From Hetaerina americana (taxonomy: Eukaryota; Arthropoda; Insecta; Odonata; Calopterygidae), in contig JAKTNV010000001.1 in the NCBI GenBank assembly GCA_022747635.1, positions 45,268,446 to 45,332,445 of the forward strand: a stretch of 64,000 bases of DNA, written 5' to 3'. Under the pieces are notes generated by a model that saw only the letters and a list, made by a program, of their open reading frames with translations, was not told where the DNA came from and searched no databases. The translations under genes and the position numbers were made by a program. Below are positions 1-11,879 of the stretch, piece after piece (positions within the stretch are counted from its first letter, which is position 1; each line of letters opens with the position of its first letter).

Positions 1-1114
1 AGAGAACTCAAAAAGGCCATCAAGGAAGCCAAAACCGAGAGCTGGAAAGAGCTTATCAGTGAGGTTGACAGCGACCCGTGGGGCAGGCCATATAAGGTTG
101 TCATGAGTCGATTGAAGAGCCAGCCCATGCCATCGCCTACCTGTCCAGTGCTACTCGGGAAAATTGTATCAACTCTGTTCCCAGAACAGAAAGAGGAGAG
201 TTATGATATCGAGGAGAAGGCAGACGGGGAAATTCCAGCCATCACGGAAGAGGAGATGCTCACTGCAACAGCAAGGGTGAAAAACAACAAAGCTCCTGGC
301 ATTGACGGAATCCCAAACGTGGCCCTGAAGATAGCCATCAAGGCTGCACCTGCGATGTTCCTCGATATGTATAATGCATGTCTCAAGGAAGGAACATTCC
401 CGGATAAATGGAAATGGCAGAGACTAGTTCTACTGCCTAAAGGAAAAAGCCTCCGGACGAACCATCATCGTATCGTCCGCTCTGTATGTTGGACACGGTT
501 GGAAAGGTCTTTGAAAGGATCATTTATAATAGGATCGAGGAAGTCGTGGATCCCTTGCTGGCGGAAACCCAGTATGGGTTTAGAAAATCCCGCTCTACGT
601 TGGATGCCATAAGCGAGGTGGTCAGTACTGCAAAGGACGCAATATCAGGGAAAAGGTATGCAAGAGGCTCCAAGCAGTACTGCTTGATTGCCACACTTGA
701 TATCAAAAATGCCTTTAATTCAGCGAGTTGGAAGTGTGTCATGGAGGCTCTAAAGGAGTTTAATGTTCCATGGTGTCTTCGGAGGATGGTGGCGAGTTAC
801 CTGAATAACAGGTTTCTAGTGTACAACACAGAAGACGGACCGAAGACGTATAGAGTGACTGGAGGGGTTCCTCAGGGCTCAGTACTGGGGCCACTCCTGT
901 GGAACATCCTCTACAATTCGGTACTGCTGCTGAGGCTACCGCGCGAGGTGCGCCTCGTGGCATTCGCTGATGACTTGGCGGTGGTAATTACCGCTAAACT
1001 TGTGGAGCAAGTCACCGCTATATTCGGGGAGGTTTTCTTGGCGATCAGGAAATGGATGTTTTCTGTCGGATTGGAATTGGCAGATCATAAAACTGAAGCG
1101 GTTCTCGTTTCAAG
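1..1114 (+). pseudogene. R1-clade LINE reverse transcriptase, partial, frameshifted
   Basis: This is a piece of ORF2 of an R1-clade non-LTR retrotransposon. In an intact element it would copy the element RNA at a nicked target. The window opens inside the coding region (the linker before the RT, with a DPWGRPYK motif). The RT follows: KAPGIDGIP, then YRPLCMLDTVGK, YGFRKSRST, the first catalytic block TLDIKNAFNSASW, then GGVPQGSVLGPLLWN and the catalytic FADD block (VAFADDLAVV). The first part reads in frame 1. After the A-run at 444-448 it continues in frame 3, which fits loss of one A (LLPKGKKPPDEPSSYRP is expected). Reading stops at an assembly gap, so thumb, C-terminal zinc knuckle and 3' end are not visible. 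Assignment to the R1 clade rests on the recalled motif pattern. Being a LINE RT is near certain, the clade less so. Confidence 0.9.
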
Positions 1115-1214
1115 NNNNNNNNNNNNNNNNNNNNNNNNNNNNNNNNNNNNNNNNNNNNNNNNNNNNNNNNNNNNNNNNNNNNNNNNNNNNNNNNNNNNNN
1201 NNNNNNNNNNNNNN
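1115..1214. other. Assembly gap of 100 N
   Basis: Exactly 100 unknown bases, the usual placeholder for a gap of unspecified size. It interrupts the LINE at 1-1114. The sequence right after it does not continue the reverse transcriptase in any frame, so the missing length is unknown. Confidence 0.99.
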
Positions 1215-1409
1215 GTGACTGGAGTGTGAAAGGAAGCAAGTTGCAACACGATCTGATGTATCGCGTCGAAAAGGTTCGAGGGAGGGAGTTATTCTGGGAG
1301 TGTGCCAGTCTTGGAGGAAGGGGGGTAGACTAGAATTGAATTTCGACATGCATTTGTCAATAAGAGAAATCATTGATTCCATGACGGAAGAGGAAAAGTA
1401 ATTGCAAAG
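1215..1409. other. Unassigned sequence after the gap
   Basis: About 200 bases with no recognisable coding or repeat signal. It may be the tail of the interrupted LINE or unrelated flank. Confidence 0.4.
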
Positions 1410-2060
1410 AAGGGTGACCCTCTCCCCCCTCTGTCGTTGCCATCCTCACCCCTGCGTTTCTCCCGCACGATCTCATCGTATCCCTTGCCCCTATACACCT
1501 TTATTCGCTACTACTCCGGATCCAAGGTCCCCTCCCAAGTTCTACCCCACCTCCTGATCGCACCCACCCGCTCCCCACTACACCCCGTCCTCCGCCGTGT
1601 CCCAGTCACGCAAACCAATTCGAGGGAAAGAGGCAAAGAGGAGATAAGGAAACGGGGAGGTTGAGCGACAGGGAAGAAAAGAGGAGGGCGCACGTGTGTT
1701 TTTCGCGTGTGTGAGCATTTCAAGGAGTCGGGAGGAGGAAGGCCCGAGGAAAAGAAAGATTCGGAGTAGTGTTGAATGGAAGGTGGAAGAGGGAGAGAGA
1801 GAGTGAGTGCGCAGGAGTGAAGTTTGGAAATGGGAGATAGCTGAGTTTCCAAGAGGGAGGCGAAAAGTTCGGCGGCGGTCAAATGGGAAGGAATCCTCGA
1901 GGACATGGTGAGAGGAGGGGATGTGGATAAAATAGTAGCTGAGGGAGTGAGGGCGGTTTCGGGTTCGGAGGGAGGGAAGAGAAAGGAAGGAAGGAGCGTA
2001 GAAGTGAAGTGCCCGAGTTCGGGTAGGGAGGGAAGGGGTTCGGGCCACGAGTAGTTAGCA
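1410..2060. repeat. Strand-switching CT/GA-rich island
   Basis: A GC-richer island in AT-rich surroundings. From about 1410 to 1600 the plus strand is pyrimidine-rich (many CCCCT and CTCC runs). From about 1610 to 2050 it is purine-rich (GGAGG, GAGAGAGA). Several open frames run through it on both strands, but their products are low-complexity Pro/Ser/Leu or Arg/Gly/Glu strings, the expected result of biased composition and not of a gene. Confidence 0.7.
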
Positions 2061-5000
2061 AGAGGATTGGATTACCTTGGAGAGGGCAGGGCGCGGATTT
2101 ATCCGGAGGGGCATGCAAGCGAGCAGCTTGCAGAGAACGAAGGATTGACGCACGCATCTCATCAAGGTCAAACAGGACAATTGTGACGTAGGTTTAGAGA
2201 GTAGATTGAACATTGACAATGAATTATTTGAATCTACGAGCATTCCTATAGGAAGGTCCAAATTTACAAGGGGATAACGGGGAATTTTCCCCAGGCATCG
2301 TGCCAGTGGGATTTCCCGAATCATGTATATTTAAAATTGTAATCATATGTACTAACAAAAGATAAAATAAAGAAAATGAAACATTTTTCTTGAAAGACAA
2401 CCTCGTTTAGTCATGGAATACAATACAACTTGGGTGGAATACTAACCAGCTTGTTGAACTATGGGGAAAATTACCCTGTTGTTAAAGAAATTTGGAGCTC
2501 CCGAAAAAAACAATAATATTTTTAACTCAAGAAAGGCAATATTTCTCATGGAGACGTTATGACAAATTTGTGAAAATATTATAAATATCGAAAAATACTA
2601 AAAATATGTTACAACAATATTTACCAAGAGTCAAATTGAATATTCTATTGAAATAGTATAACTGAATATGAAATATCTAAAATTTAAACTGATGTTTTAT
2701 ATTAATTATATCATAATGAGTTAAACTTGATAAAATATATTTAATAAAAACACTTATAGTTGAATGAATCATTTTAAATTAACAAAAAAAATAAATGTGA
2801 AATATTATCTCGCAAAAGTTACATTAATAATATGTAGCTACAGAGATTTTCGTTTTAAAATTTACATTGATTCTAATTCCATACATGGTACACTTATTTA
2901 TGAATATTTCTTAAAATGTCAATTAACGATAATACCTACTGTCTTTGGATAACCAGGATTTCAATTAAGCCACATAATACGTTTCTAACAGGTTATTTTG
3001 TATCCATTATATACGTATTTCTACTTGTATGATGTAGTGTAGCGTATTTTTTTCTTTTCGTTTGTGTGAAAGTTTCAAAATGGTGGGGTTTCAGTGAACT
3101 CAATATTCTAACGATGCCATGGGGAAAAAAATCGAAATTAGTCCTCATCGTTAATTTACTAGTAAACATAAGTACCAAATTTTCTGCGCATGAGCAAGTC
3201 TTCTATGGATTCCTTCCGTCTGTATTGAATTTCCTGTGGTACGAACAATAATTTTTCAGCCACAAATTTGATAGTGAGCTGAGATATTCCTTCTTATTTG
3301 ATGACATCGCTTTCATTATCCTATGCAGCGTGCCCGTATTACTCTTCCTCGATAAATTATCCATATGGCCTCACTGCGTTTTCCTCTATACTGCCGTCAT
3401 ATTAGTTTCCTACCTCAGTTATTATTCCTCTGCACTTCCTTGTAACTAAATATGCGTCTTTGTGAATCGCATAACTACACGGTTAAGATACTTGTTTTGT
3501 AGACTTTGAACTGTTTGATCTTACTCACCTCTGAACCCAAGCAACAGAAAAAAATGATTCAGGTATTAAACACAATCACTGAATGTCATTAAAACCTGCA
3601 AGCATTAAAAAAGCCTCGACTGCTCAAATTCCGATGAATATTCTTCTTTTATTCCCATGAGCGTTCTTCTTCAGAAGAACATTTTTCTCCTCTTCAATCC
3701 CCTGAATATTCTTCTCGTTGAAGTCAAGCTATACCCAATGAAAGACTGGCTTCAAATTGCGACAGCTAGTAAAAAGACTCAGGCAAATGCGGCAACCTGC
3801 AAAAAATATTTGAAAATGAATTCAGGGCTTGATGTCATCAAAGAATGGCAGCTGCTAATTATCTCAGTCACCAACCAAATTCAAGGCCGTCACAGTTTAG
3901 GATAAGTTACCAAAATCCGATGTCAGTTATTACAGCATAGGAGATAATCAAAATTGTCGTTCATCTTAAAAGATATTGAAAGATGTTCATATTAACGCAG
4001 GCACTTTATCCATAAAATTTTAGAGCTGAATTTTAAAGACAGTTTGCTGGAGGGAGTCATCAGCTGTAATTTTCTTCAGCGAAGATATCATCTCAGGAGC
4101 AGAAGAATTATTGAACCGAGTAATCGTAAAGAAGTTATCAAATCTTCCGTCCCTTAAAGATGCTTACTAACTTTGCAAGCTGATGGAGCAAAGGATAAAC
4201 TTCTCAGAAGTATTTTCCTCTTCACATTTTTTAACTGATAAGAAAAATACTGCTTATATCTACTCCTTCCTAAAGAAAGTATCAAACACTGTGCTTATAA
4301 ATTTCGAGTACAAACGACTGTCTCCATAATTTACAACAGATGTTAATCTTTTTTTCTATCAAAAAACAAGCAAGAATTTACCCTAGGCCAAGCAAAAAAA
4401 AACTGTAGGAATAAATGTAGCCTATGCGCATTATTTATGAGCTCAAGATATTAATTACAGCGCTGTTAGTTTTTATGCTCATTGCAACCCTCCGTTGTCA
4501 GCCGTAATGGAGGCTTACTTAATGACATGCTGCAGCCAATCTCTCATGTAGCTTCTGATGATGGAAACATTAACAATTGGGAAAATCTTTTGTCCATTTC
4601 CACCTTAGGAAAACAAGCACAAACGTGTGATTATCCTTATTTAGAATGCAGAAAATTTGGATTTATCCACCCATAGTTACGATTGCGCAGTGATGGAAAG
4701 GGTTATAGCCAGATGAAAATAAAAAATTCTAATTTTTCACAAAATTGATAAAAATACCAAGCATGTAAGGCGTTACAGGTTGAGGTTGTGCCTAACTAGA
4801 GAAGATATTGTATTTGAAGGTGTAGAGCGCAAGGAGCTCCTTCTAGCTACAAAACTTTCGTTTGGAGCTGGTTTACAATTTATTGAATCTTTAAAACTCC
4901 TCTCCTTAAATGAAAATAAAAATTTATTTGTAAATTGAAATTATGTATTAATTTTAAAGTTTAAATGCGTCTCATGGAGAAAATTGTTACATTTCTCAAA

Positions 5001-5209
5001 TCCAGGAACTTTCGATAACTATTTCGATAAATGTGTGGGAAAAAGACTCGTGTCGATTGAAATAACCTATCTAAGGTACTATAAGCTGCGATCGATTCTT
5101 TCAGAGAACGCTTTAGAAGTAATGAAAACCGTTCAAGATGCCCCAGTATTGCTATTGTGTTTGAAGTTGCAAAAATCCCGAGATCCAAGCCCCTCCGGTC
5201 AAACTCGGC
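2061..5209. other. AT-rich DNA, no feature recognised
   Basis: About 3.1 kb of AT-rich sequence. Open frames stay under about 85 codons and have no recognisable motif. No terminal repeats, tRNA-like boxes or splice-supported exons could be defended. Confidence 0.5.
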
Positions 5210-5560
5210 CGTATGTTCTAGGACGTCGTAGGAGGGTTGAAATGAGCGAAAAAAGAGATTACGGAGGGTCGTAGAAACAACGAAGAAGGATCAGAAAGGG
5301 CCACAGTAGTGAAGTAGGGGGTCTGAAAGGCGGAGGGGAGACTAAAGTGGATGTAGAGGGGGCAGTAGGGAAGAAAGGACTTCGGAGCGGTCGAGAGTAA
5401 AGCCGGCGACGGCTTCTCAGAGAAAACCACTCGTCAATAACTCAGCGGGGTCCTTATCAGGGGATCACTGAGCCAGAGGAGAAGTGAACGAATGAGTTAG
5501 TCTAGTGAAGGATAAAGCGAAGAGGTTTGGCACGATGAAGAGGAGATGGAAGGTTTGGTG
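5210..5560. repeat. Purine-rich (GA) island
   Basis: The plus strand is dominated by GGAGGG, GAAG and AGAGG words, with higher GC than its flanks. Open frames on the minus strand here are compositional. It is the second of a series of similar islands. Confidence 0.65.
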
Positions 5561-6759
5561 GGGTATGTAGAGATAGATACTTAATGTAAGGAAGACAGTG
5601 AGTGGGAAAGTGAATAAGTCGGAAAATAATGGGAAAGTCCCAAACTTCAAAAACTGTCTGGAATAGATGCGTAGATTGGGTACGACTAGATAACTTTTCC
5701 ATTTTCCACCATAAAAACATTTTATGCCGAAGAGGAAGCAGAGAACTCTCAAAAACTAATAGTTTGTACATAGACCTGAGGTTAAAACACGAAATACATG
5801 ATAAATTTTAATATTATATGGTCAACATGTCTCATATTCTAATCACTTTATTTGTGTAATGATATATTCATAAATATTTTGCAATTGGTATTTAAAACAT
5901 GACGGTCATGGGCAATATGTGTAGTTATTTAGCGGTTCAGTACAGCGGTGGCACATCATTGAGGAGAGATTCAACAGTGTAAATTCCATACTTCTGTATA
6001 AATTACTCATAAAAGCTCTCTACTGCTTCAAACATTTTCAAATCCCAACAAAAAACTTCGTCAAATTGGAGAAATCATAATTAATTGTGTTTGGAGAGTG
6101 GAAGCGTCAGGAGAAGAATAACATATTTTCTCACCCCCAGTCAAACTGATCATCGCGTCAATAATTTATGTTTTGAGACTCAAAAGATTAGAAAGGAGAT
6201 TAATAATAAAAATATTAAGATGAAGATTATTTTTCAAGGATTTTTCATAAGGATGGACTTCAAAATTTATTTTAGAGTAAGGTTTTTAACAGACGTAACT
6301 CGAACGACAAACTCAAAGTGAACCAATGATAAATCATTTATTTTTCTCCTAAACTTCTCAAAAATCTGTATCCAGTCTCACGATACATGAATTATCTTGG
6401 ATGTAATTTATATTACTATTAAAATATTTGCTAGCAAATTTATGTGGAAAATTTTATAATCGATTGGACAGTTATTCGCCTCGTCAGCATATATGAGTGT
6501 TATTAGCGACGGGAATGCGGTGATCATTTTGAATGTTTATGTACTTAAATGCTCATAAAATGTACCAAAATTTCCTCAATCGCTTGATCATGCATACATC
6601 CAGAAGAGTTTTCCCGTTTTCTACTTATTGCTGGAAATAAAGTTTTATAAAATCATTCCCGATAATACTTCAGCTTTCCGAAAACAAAATTTTCCATATT
6701 AAGAGGCAAGATTTTGTTTTTCTTTGTTTCGTTTTCCTTAATAATATCTTATACGATTA
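5561..6759. other. AT-rich DNA, no feature recognised
   Basis: No coding or repeat signal was recognised over this 1.2 kb. Confidence 0.5.
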
Positions 6760-6854
6760 TACATGGGTGGTCTGAAAAGTTTCCGACCCCAAAAATTTCA
6801 GGAAAAATGTCTTGCATCTTTGTTAGGTCGGAAACTTTTCAAACCACCCCCGTA
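6760..6854. mobile_element. Mariner-type MITE, 95 bp
   Basis: This is a short non-autonomous DNA transposon. It begins and ends with TA, the target dinucleotide of Tc1/mariner elements. The two ends are inverted copies of about 30 bp, sharing the core GGTGGT-TGAAAAGTTTCCGAC with about four differences. Only about 35 bp lies between them, so it has no coding capacity and would need a transposase supplied from elsewhere. Its ends differ from those of the two mariners in this window, so neither is an obvious parent. Confidence 0.85.
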
Positions 6855-8982
6855 TACTCTTTCATACTCTGATATTTGATTCCCCATTTTTTAATCAAAA
6901 TAAACCAGAACAGTATTCGCATAAAATGCCTAGCACCACGTCGTCAGACTTTGAGAGTAGTTGACCAAGGAAGTAATATATCATAACAGTTGATACATTG
7001 CATTAATTTACACGATCACTTTTGAAGAGCACCAATGTCAACCAATTTTATGAAGTTAAGTAGACCTCTTTGAAGAAGTTATTTAAGAAAAAATTCTGTT
7101 GTGGTTGTTTATGTTTTGACCACTGGACATTTAGCTCCCAATTGTATTTAACAGACTTATAATTATTCTTAATTAATTCCGCCTAAATTCCATCGAGGAG
7201 ATTGATACTGGAAACAAAAATGGCAGTTGGGTTGGCAATACTTCAAGATCATGTAATTGTTTGCGTCTTTTCTAGTAATTAGTTAAATGCAATTTTCATA
7301 CGCTTAGATAACTGAGCCTCCCTATGTCAATTCACTTTTTCATAATTTGGTCTTTGTCTACCATTGGAATAATTTTTCCCAATTAGAGAGCCCATGCCTC
7401 AAGGTAAAGGGGAGAATGTTGTTTCGGACGCTAGAAACCTTCATCTTAATTATGTTTCCATTGAATAACGGTTAAATAATAAGTACTCAGTATTTTGTAA
7501 GCATATTCACTCCTTGACTTCCACCTAATGCTTAATCACGATGAAAATTCATTTTCCACTTCTTGTAACTATTCTCTGTAAAGTTAACGACAATGGGTAA
7601 AAATATAATTATAAATGGATGTTTCCAGTCCTCGAATTATACAGTCATGATTCAGCTCAATTTAATGGTTTAACAAAAAAATTACTGTCCAGGGAACACT
7701 GCAAGTCCCACCAATGGAGCCGATAGTAGTTGCAATAAAACGGGGTCCACTTTGTCTAATGAAATTGCACAGTAAGTTAAGCCTTCCCTTTTCCGCTGAT
7801 AAAATAATAAATTCCTCATTTGTCTTGAGATGAAAAAGTGCACAATTCCATTTCGTCTCGCCTCGGTTCATCATCGCTGCAAGGAGCAGAAACCCTTTAG
7901 AGAGCCGCGCTAACGAGAGACCTATTCTCGTGGTGAAATAAACTCCGAGCCATTCTATCTCCAGCCTTTCTCTTCCCTTTTAATTTCTCCTGCACCAAGT
8001 CCCTCTTCTCTCTTTGCTCCATTTTTTCAGGCGGAATAAGGCCTACATAATGAAGCTCCCAGCGAAATAATAACTGGAAAAGAAAAAAAGAGGGTGAAAC
8101 ATCCTTTTTTCTTCATTCAGCATTCTTTTATTTGCTAAGTAGCCAAACAGTGGAAATAGAGAGAATCCCTTTGGTCATTGAGAACAGATATTAATGAAAA
8201 GGTCAAAATGCAGTGGAATACCAAAACGAGTGGTAAAGAGTTCCTTATTATATTTAATTAACCGTTCAATCTAGGGAGATTGTAGTTATAATGCTAAAAT
8301 TAATCGTAAAAAAATAAAAATACAAATTATTTGAATATCAATTGCAGAGAAAAGTGCAATATCTTGCTTTGAGTTCAGTAAATAAATACATTTAAGCTGC
8401 GACAGCAAATGAATGATATGAATGCCTATTTTGTCAGCGAAGGATGTCTGAATAATGTCTTACATCCCCTTTGAGGGGAGAACAAAGTCACTTGATAATT
8501 CATGAGCTTGCTTGAGACTCGTTTCGACCGTTGTGACATAGTAGACTGAAAACAAAAATCGGGATAAATCAAGCTACAGCGTGTTATAAATCTCTGCCAC
8601 AGACGATTTGAAACTACAGACTCCGGATTTGCCACTAAGGACTAATTGGGTCGTCAATACGAAAGTTTCTCACTCGTTGGGAACCTCTAACGAGATACTA
8701 CTGCAGGAATGAGGCGTTAGAGAATAAGCTTACGGAATGTTCCCAGAAAATGTCAGGAAGAGTTACAAGAACAAACCTTTCTAAATATTCTTGTGTTATT
8801 ACGGCTGCGTTATGCAAATATCTAAGACATTTGGTGCTGTAATCTTTTTAATTAGTTTAAATTTTATGACGACGCTACTTATCTTTGTATATTGTTTTAC
8901 GTAATTAAAAAAATGTTGTACAAGACATATGTATGTGAGTAAAAATAATTATGCTCATATATTATCAAATTATCATAAATAA
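6855..8982. other. AT-rich DNA, no feature recognised
   Basis: About 2.1 kb with only short open frames and no recognised motif or repeat. Confidence 0.5.
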
Positions 8983-9047
8983 ATATATATATATAGTGTA
9001 TATATATATTTGTATATATATGCCTATGTATATATATATATATATGT
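8983..9047. repeat. Imperfect AT microsatellite
   Basis: A run of TA dinucleotides interrupted by G and C bases. Confidence 0.85.
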
Positions 9048-9286
9048 ATTTAACTTTTCATTTTTATTTTTTCTTTATATTTTAATATTAACTATAAAAA
9101 TATTTATATGATTATTTCATATATCACGTCTATTATGTAATACAGAGCAAATCTCAGATTGATGTAGCTGCAATAATTGAGTCATTGGTTGCTAATCCTC
9201 TATAACCGCCATTTTGCAACCAAAATTATTTCCACAATCACCAATTTGCTTCATAAAACATTCATTTGAAAATTTATATATAACTA
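9048..9286. other. AT-rich flank of the SINE
   Basis: No feature recognised. It ends at the left target-site duplication of the SINE. Confidence 0.5.
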
Positions 9287-9298
9287 ACGTATAACGTA
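9287..9298. repeat. SINE target-site duplication, left copy
   Basis: The 12-mer ACGTATAACGTA, repeated perfectly at 9580-9591. The pair brackets the SINE and marks it as an inserted element. Confidence 0.9.
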
Positions 9299-9579
9299 GT
9301 AGTAGTTTTGAGGGGAGGCGACCGACAGCTAAGGTCATTTGCGCCATAGGGGATGGACAGGAAAGGATGAAGGGTGGAGAGAAACCCGGCGTCGGCATTA
9401 GCCTACTCTTTACGAAAGGCGCCAAGGGGTCCGCAGTTTAACGTCCCATCCGACGGACGGCGTACTCCCTCAAAGTGCCCTCCACAAAGCACCTCAAGTA
9501 GGGATCGAGATACCTCTGAAAAATATTCAACACCGCCGGGATTTGAACCCGCGCCCTCAGGGTGGGAAGCCAGTACCCC
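9299..9579 (-). mobile_element. tRNA-derived SINE
   Basis: This is a short retroposed element of about 281 bp, bracketed by a perfect 12-bp duplication. Read on the minus strand it starts TGGGGTACTGGCTTCC and soon carries a textbook pol III B box, GGTTCAAATCC (plus-strand 9538-9550). The sequence between resembles the anticodon arm of a tRNA. The usual A box is not evident, so the tRNA head is shortened or the copy is 5' truncated. The body includes GGGACGTTAAACTGCGG, a phrase I recall from arthropod SINEs. The tail is a short ACT repeat. It encodes no protein and would have depended on a LINE reverse transcriptase. The partner LINE is unknown: the tail does not match the TAGATG tail of the CR1-group family here. 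Confidence 0.88.
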
Positions 9580-9591
9580 ACGTATAACGTA
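9580..9591. repeat. SINE target-site duplication, right copy
   Basis: A perfect copy of ACGTATAACGTA at 9287-9298. Confidence 0.9.
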
Positions 9592-9914
9592 TATCATCCT
9601 TATTCTTAACAATATATTGATTCAAATTTCTCCTTGAACATATTAATACTGAAAGTTGATACTGGTCAAGAAAGAACAATAATGGGCAGTCAAATGAAAA
9701 TAGAAGAAGACATAACACACAGTCCGCGTAGAAGGTGACAACACTGTTGTTACGTATTGATACTAGCATCGCTTTGGTAGGAGAACTTCATGGTGACAAC
9801 TCAGAAGCACGCAGTTGTTGGGCTATGTCCTCGTTGGTGCGCGGACTAATCGAGTATGTTCATCAGTTAGTTTTTCATTTGACAGCCCCTCATATGATTA
9901 ATGAAGAGACTAGA
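9592..9914. other. Unassigned sequence
   Basis: No feature recognised between the SINE and the 25-bp tandem repeat. Confidence 0.5.
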
Positions 9915-9989
9915 AATCTCTACGCGCCTTGCCTTTAAGAATTTCTACGTATCGTGCATTGAAGAATTTCTATGCACCTTACATTAAAC
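9915..9989. repeat. Degenerate 25-bp tandem repeat, 3 copies
   Basis: Three consecutive 25-bp units each begin AAT-TCTA-G and end near T-AAG/AAC (9915-9939, 9940-9964, 9965-9989). The copies have drifted but keep exact 25-bp spacing. Confidence 0.75.
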
Positions 9990-11484
9990 GATAGTAAATA
10001 CTGTGACACCCTTCAAAAACAATTTCACAGCTCCTCATAATTGTTGTCTACATGCGTATTATTTTCCCACACAAGATTTGCCGCCTCAACATTCCCTTCC
10101 ATCATGTCCATCAAAATTCCATTTTCACTCAATACGTCCAATATTTTTTAATGTTTCATGCTTTTAAATCACTTTAAATCACCCTATCTTCTCTCTCACC
10201 ATGCCTCTTCGTTTGTTTTTTTTTTATTTTATACTCACGCTTAATTTCACACTCGCATCAAAAACTTTCCAACTGTGCTTATCCTTTTACCTCATTCATG
10301 AAATCACGAAGCGTGCAATACTGCGCTCCATATTAATGTTTTTACTAGTTTCCTCTTTAAATTTTTACTGATATTTATATCATCAGTTCCTTTCTCTTTG
10401 TAAAAGTTTCTTTACCACGTGCAGTTCTTCTTTCGGTGCCGTCAATGCATTGTCCACTTTCTATAGCATCTCCAAAATATGTAATATTTTTCGTTCAGTT
10501 TTTCTCTTCCAATTTAACGTAAATCTTATCCTTTATAATTCTTAAGAAAGTCATTATTCGTTTCTGGCAGTTGAATGATTAATTAAATATTGATAATCCG
10601 TATACGTGAAATTATCTTTCCTTGAATGCTTTCACTCCTGCTTCTTTTCCTACACGTATACAATATCGCGTACTTTTTATGTACGTGTAGTTATTAATTC
10701 TATTTTTACCAGGTAAGTGGGATTAGGGGTAGTCATAAACCTGGCAATGTGTTTTGAAACAATATGGACCTTGCCAGGTTATTTGGTCGAAGAAATACCC
10801 ATATAACGCGAAGGCTAATGCATGATGAAAATATTTTCTGTGATCCCTAAATTTACGGCAGGTGCCTCATATAATTTTCTTCAAATAATCACAGTGTGCT
10901 TTCAATCAATACTTGTATGCATCATTTGTATTATCACTTTTAAGATTTCTTTTATTTTATGGATTTCCTTCTTCTTATTCATGGCTTTCTTTTGGCGGCA
11001 GCCTTCATATTCTCTGGTCAAGTCACCGCAGTCAGAGGATGCATTCTTGTAGATAACTATTGATTTCATTGCGGTTATAAATTTAAATGTAAGCTAAAGC
11101 TAATTTCTTTGGGAGCGAACAAAGTTAGAATTTTTTAACAAAAGAGAAATATGTCGTGTCTTTGTAAGGAACGTAGTATTTCTAAGTGCTAATTGACGTA
11201 GAAATGAATATCCTAATTGCATTGCATATGCTTAACCATTATTTATCTCCTCTTACTTAATAACATCTTACTCAATAGTATCTTCAAGCTGTTTAAAATG
11301 TCTACTTTTTTCCCCTTTCACTCTGTGTACTCAAAATATTCAATGTACTTAACATCTCATCTATCATAAATCATACCTCACATACATATATTTCAGCCTT
11401 CAATCTTCATTTACAACCTTGCGATCGTTTCCTTCCATCTATCCTTCCTTTCCTTCTCTAAATAACTATCAAAATATTTATAGG
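9990..11484. other. AT-rich DNA, no feature recognised
   Basis: About 1.5 kb without a recognisable gene or element. One 76-codon frame at 10822-11052 has a hydrophobic stretch, but it is short, isolated and unmatched to any family I know. Confidence 0.5.

Positions 11485-11571
<87 letters not shown>
11485..11571. repeat. TA microsatellite left of a palindrome
   Basis: About 87 bp of TA repeats with a few C interruptions at the left end. It sits close to the inverted-repeat element at 11609-11843. Confidence 0.95.
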
Positions 11572-11573
<2 letters not shown>

Positions 11574-11608
11574 TGATTTCGTCGAAGCAACACGGAAGTG
11601 TTGAATAA

Positions 11609-11843
11609 AAAACTTGGACAGCAACGAACAATATAAGAACACGTAAAAAGAACTATCACACGTTATTTATTAATAAATTCGACGGAATTTAGCTCCGTCT
11701 TCATCAAAAGAGTGCTAGTACATCAGTGAGTACTACGTTCTCTTCTGATGAAGACGGAGCTGAATTCCGTCGAAATTATTAAGAAATAACATTTGAGTGT
11801 TCTTTTTACGAGTTCTTATATTGTTTGTTGCTGTCCAAGTTTT
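11609..11843. mobile_element. Long inverted repeat (palindromic element) with hammerhead-like motif
   Basis: The two arms, about 11609-11712 and 11740-11843, are inverted copies of roughly 104 bp at about 90 percent identity, separated by about 27 bp. A transcript of either strand would fold into one long hairpin. Both sides abut microsatellites (TA to the left, CA then TA to the right). The right arm contains CTGATGA (11745-11751), a perfect 6-bp stem GACGGA/TCCGTC (11753-11758 and 11766-11771) and then GAAA (11772-11775). That is the order of parts in a hammerhead ribozyme core, with one extra A before the stem. The left arm carries the inverted, slightly decayed copy. It has no coding capacity. 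It could be a foldback MITE or two inverted ends of a Penelope-like element. Confidence 0.7.
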
Positions 11844-11879
11844 ACACACACACACACGCATATATATATATATATATAT
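11844..11879. repeat. CA then TA microsatellite right of the palindrome
   Basis: A short CA run passing into a TA run, directly adjoining the inverted-repeat element. Confidence 0.9.

Noticed and set aside
10822..11052. Hydrophobic 76-codon frame
   Set aside because: Short, isolated, in AT-rich DNA, with no known family features.
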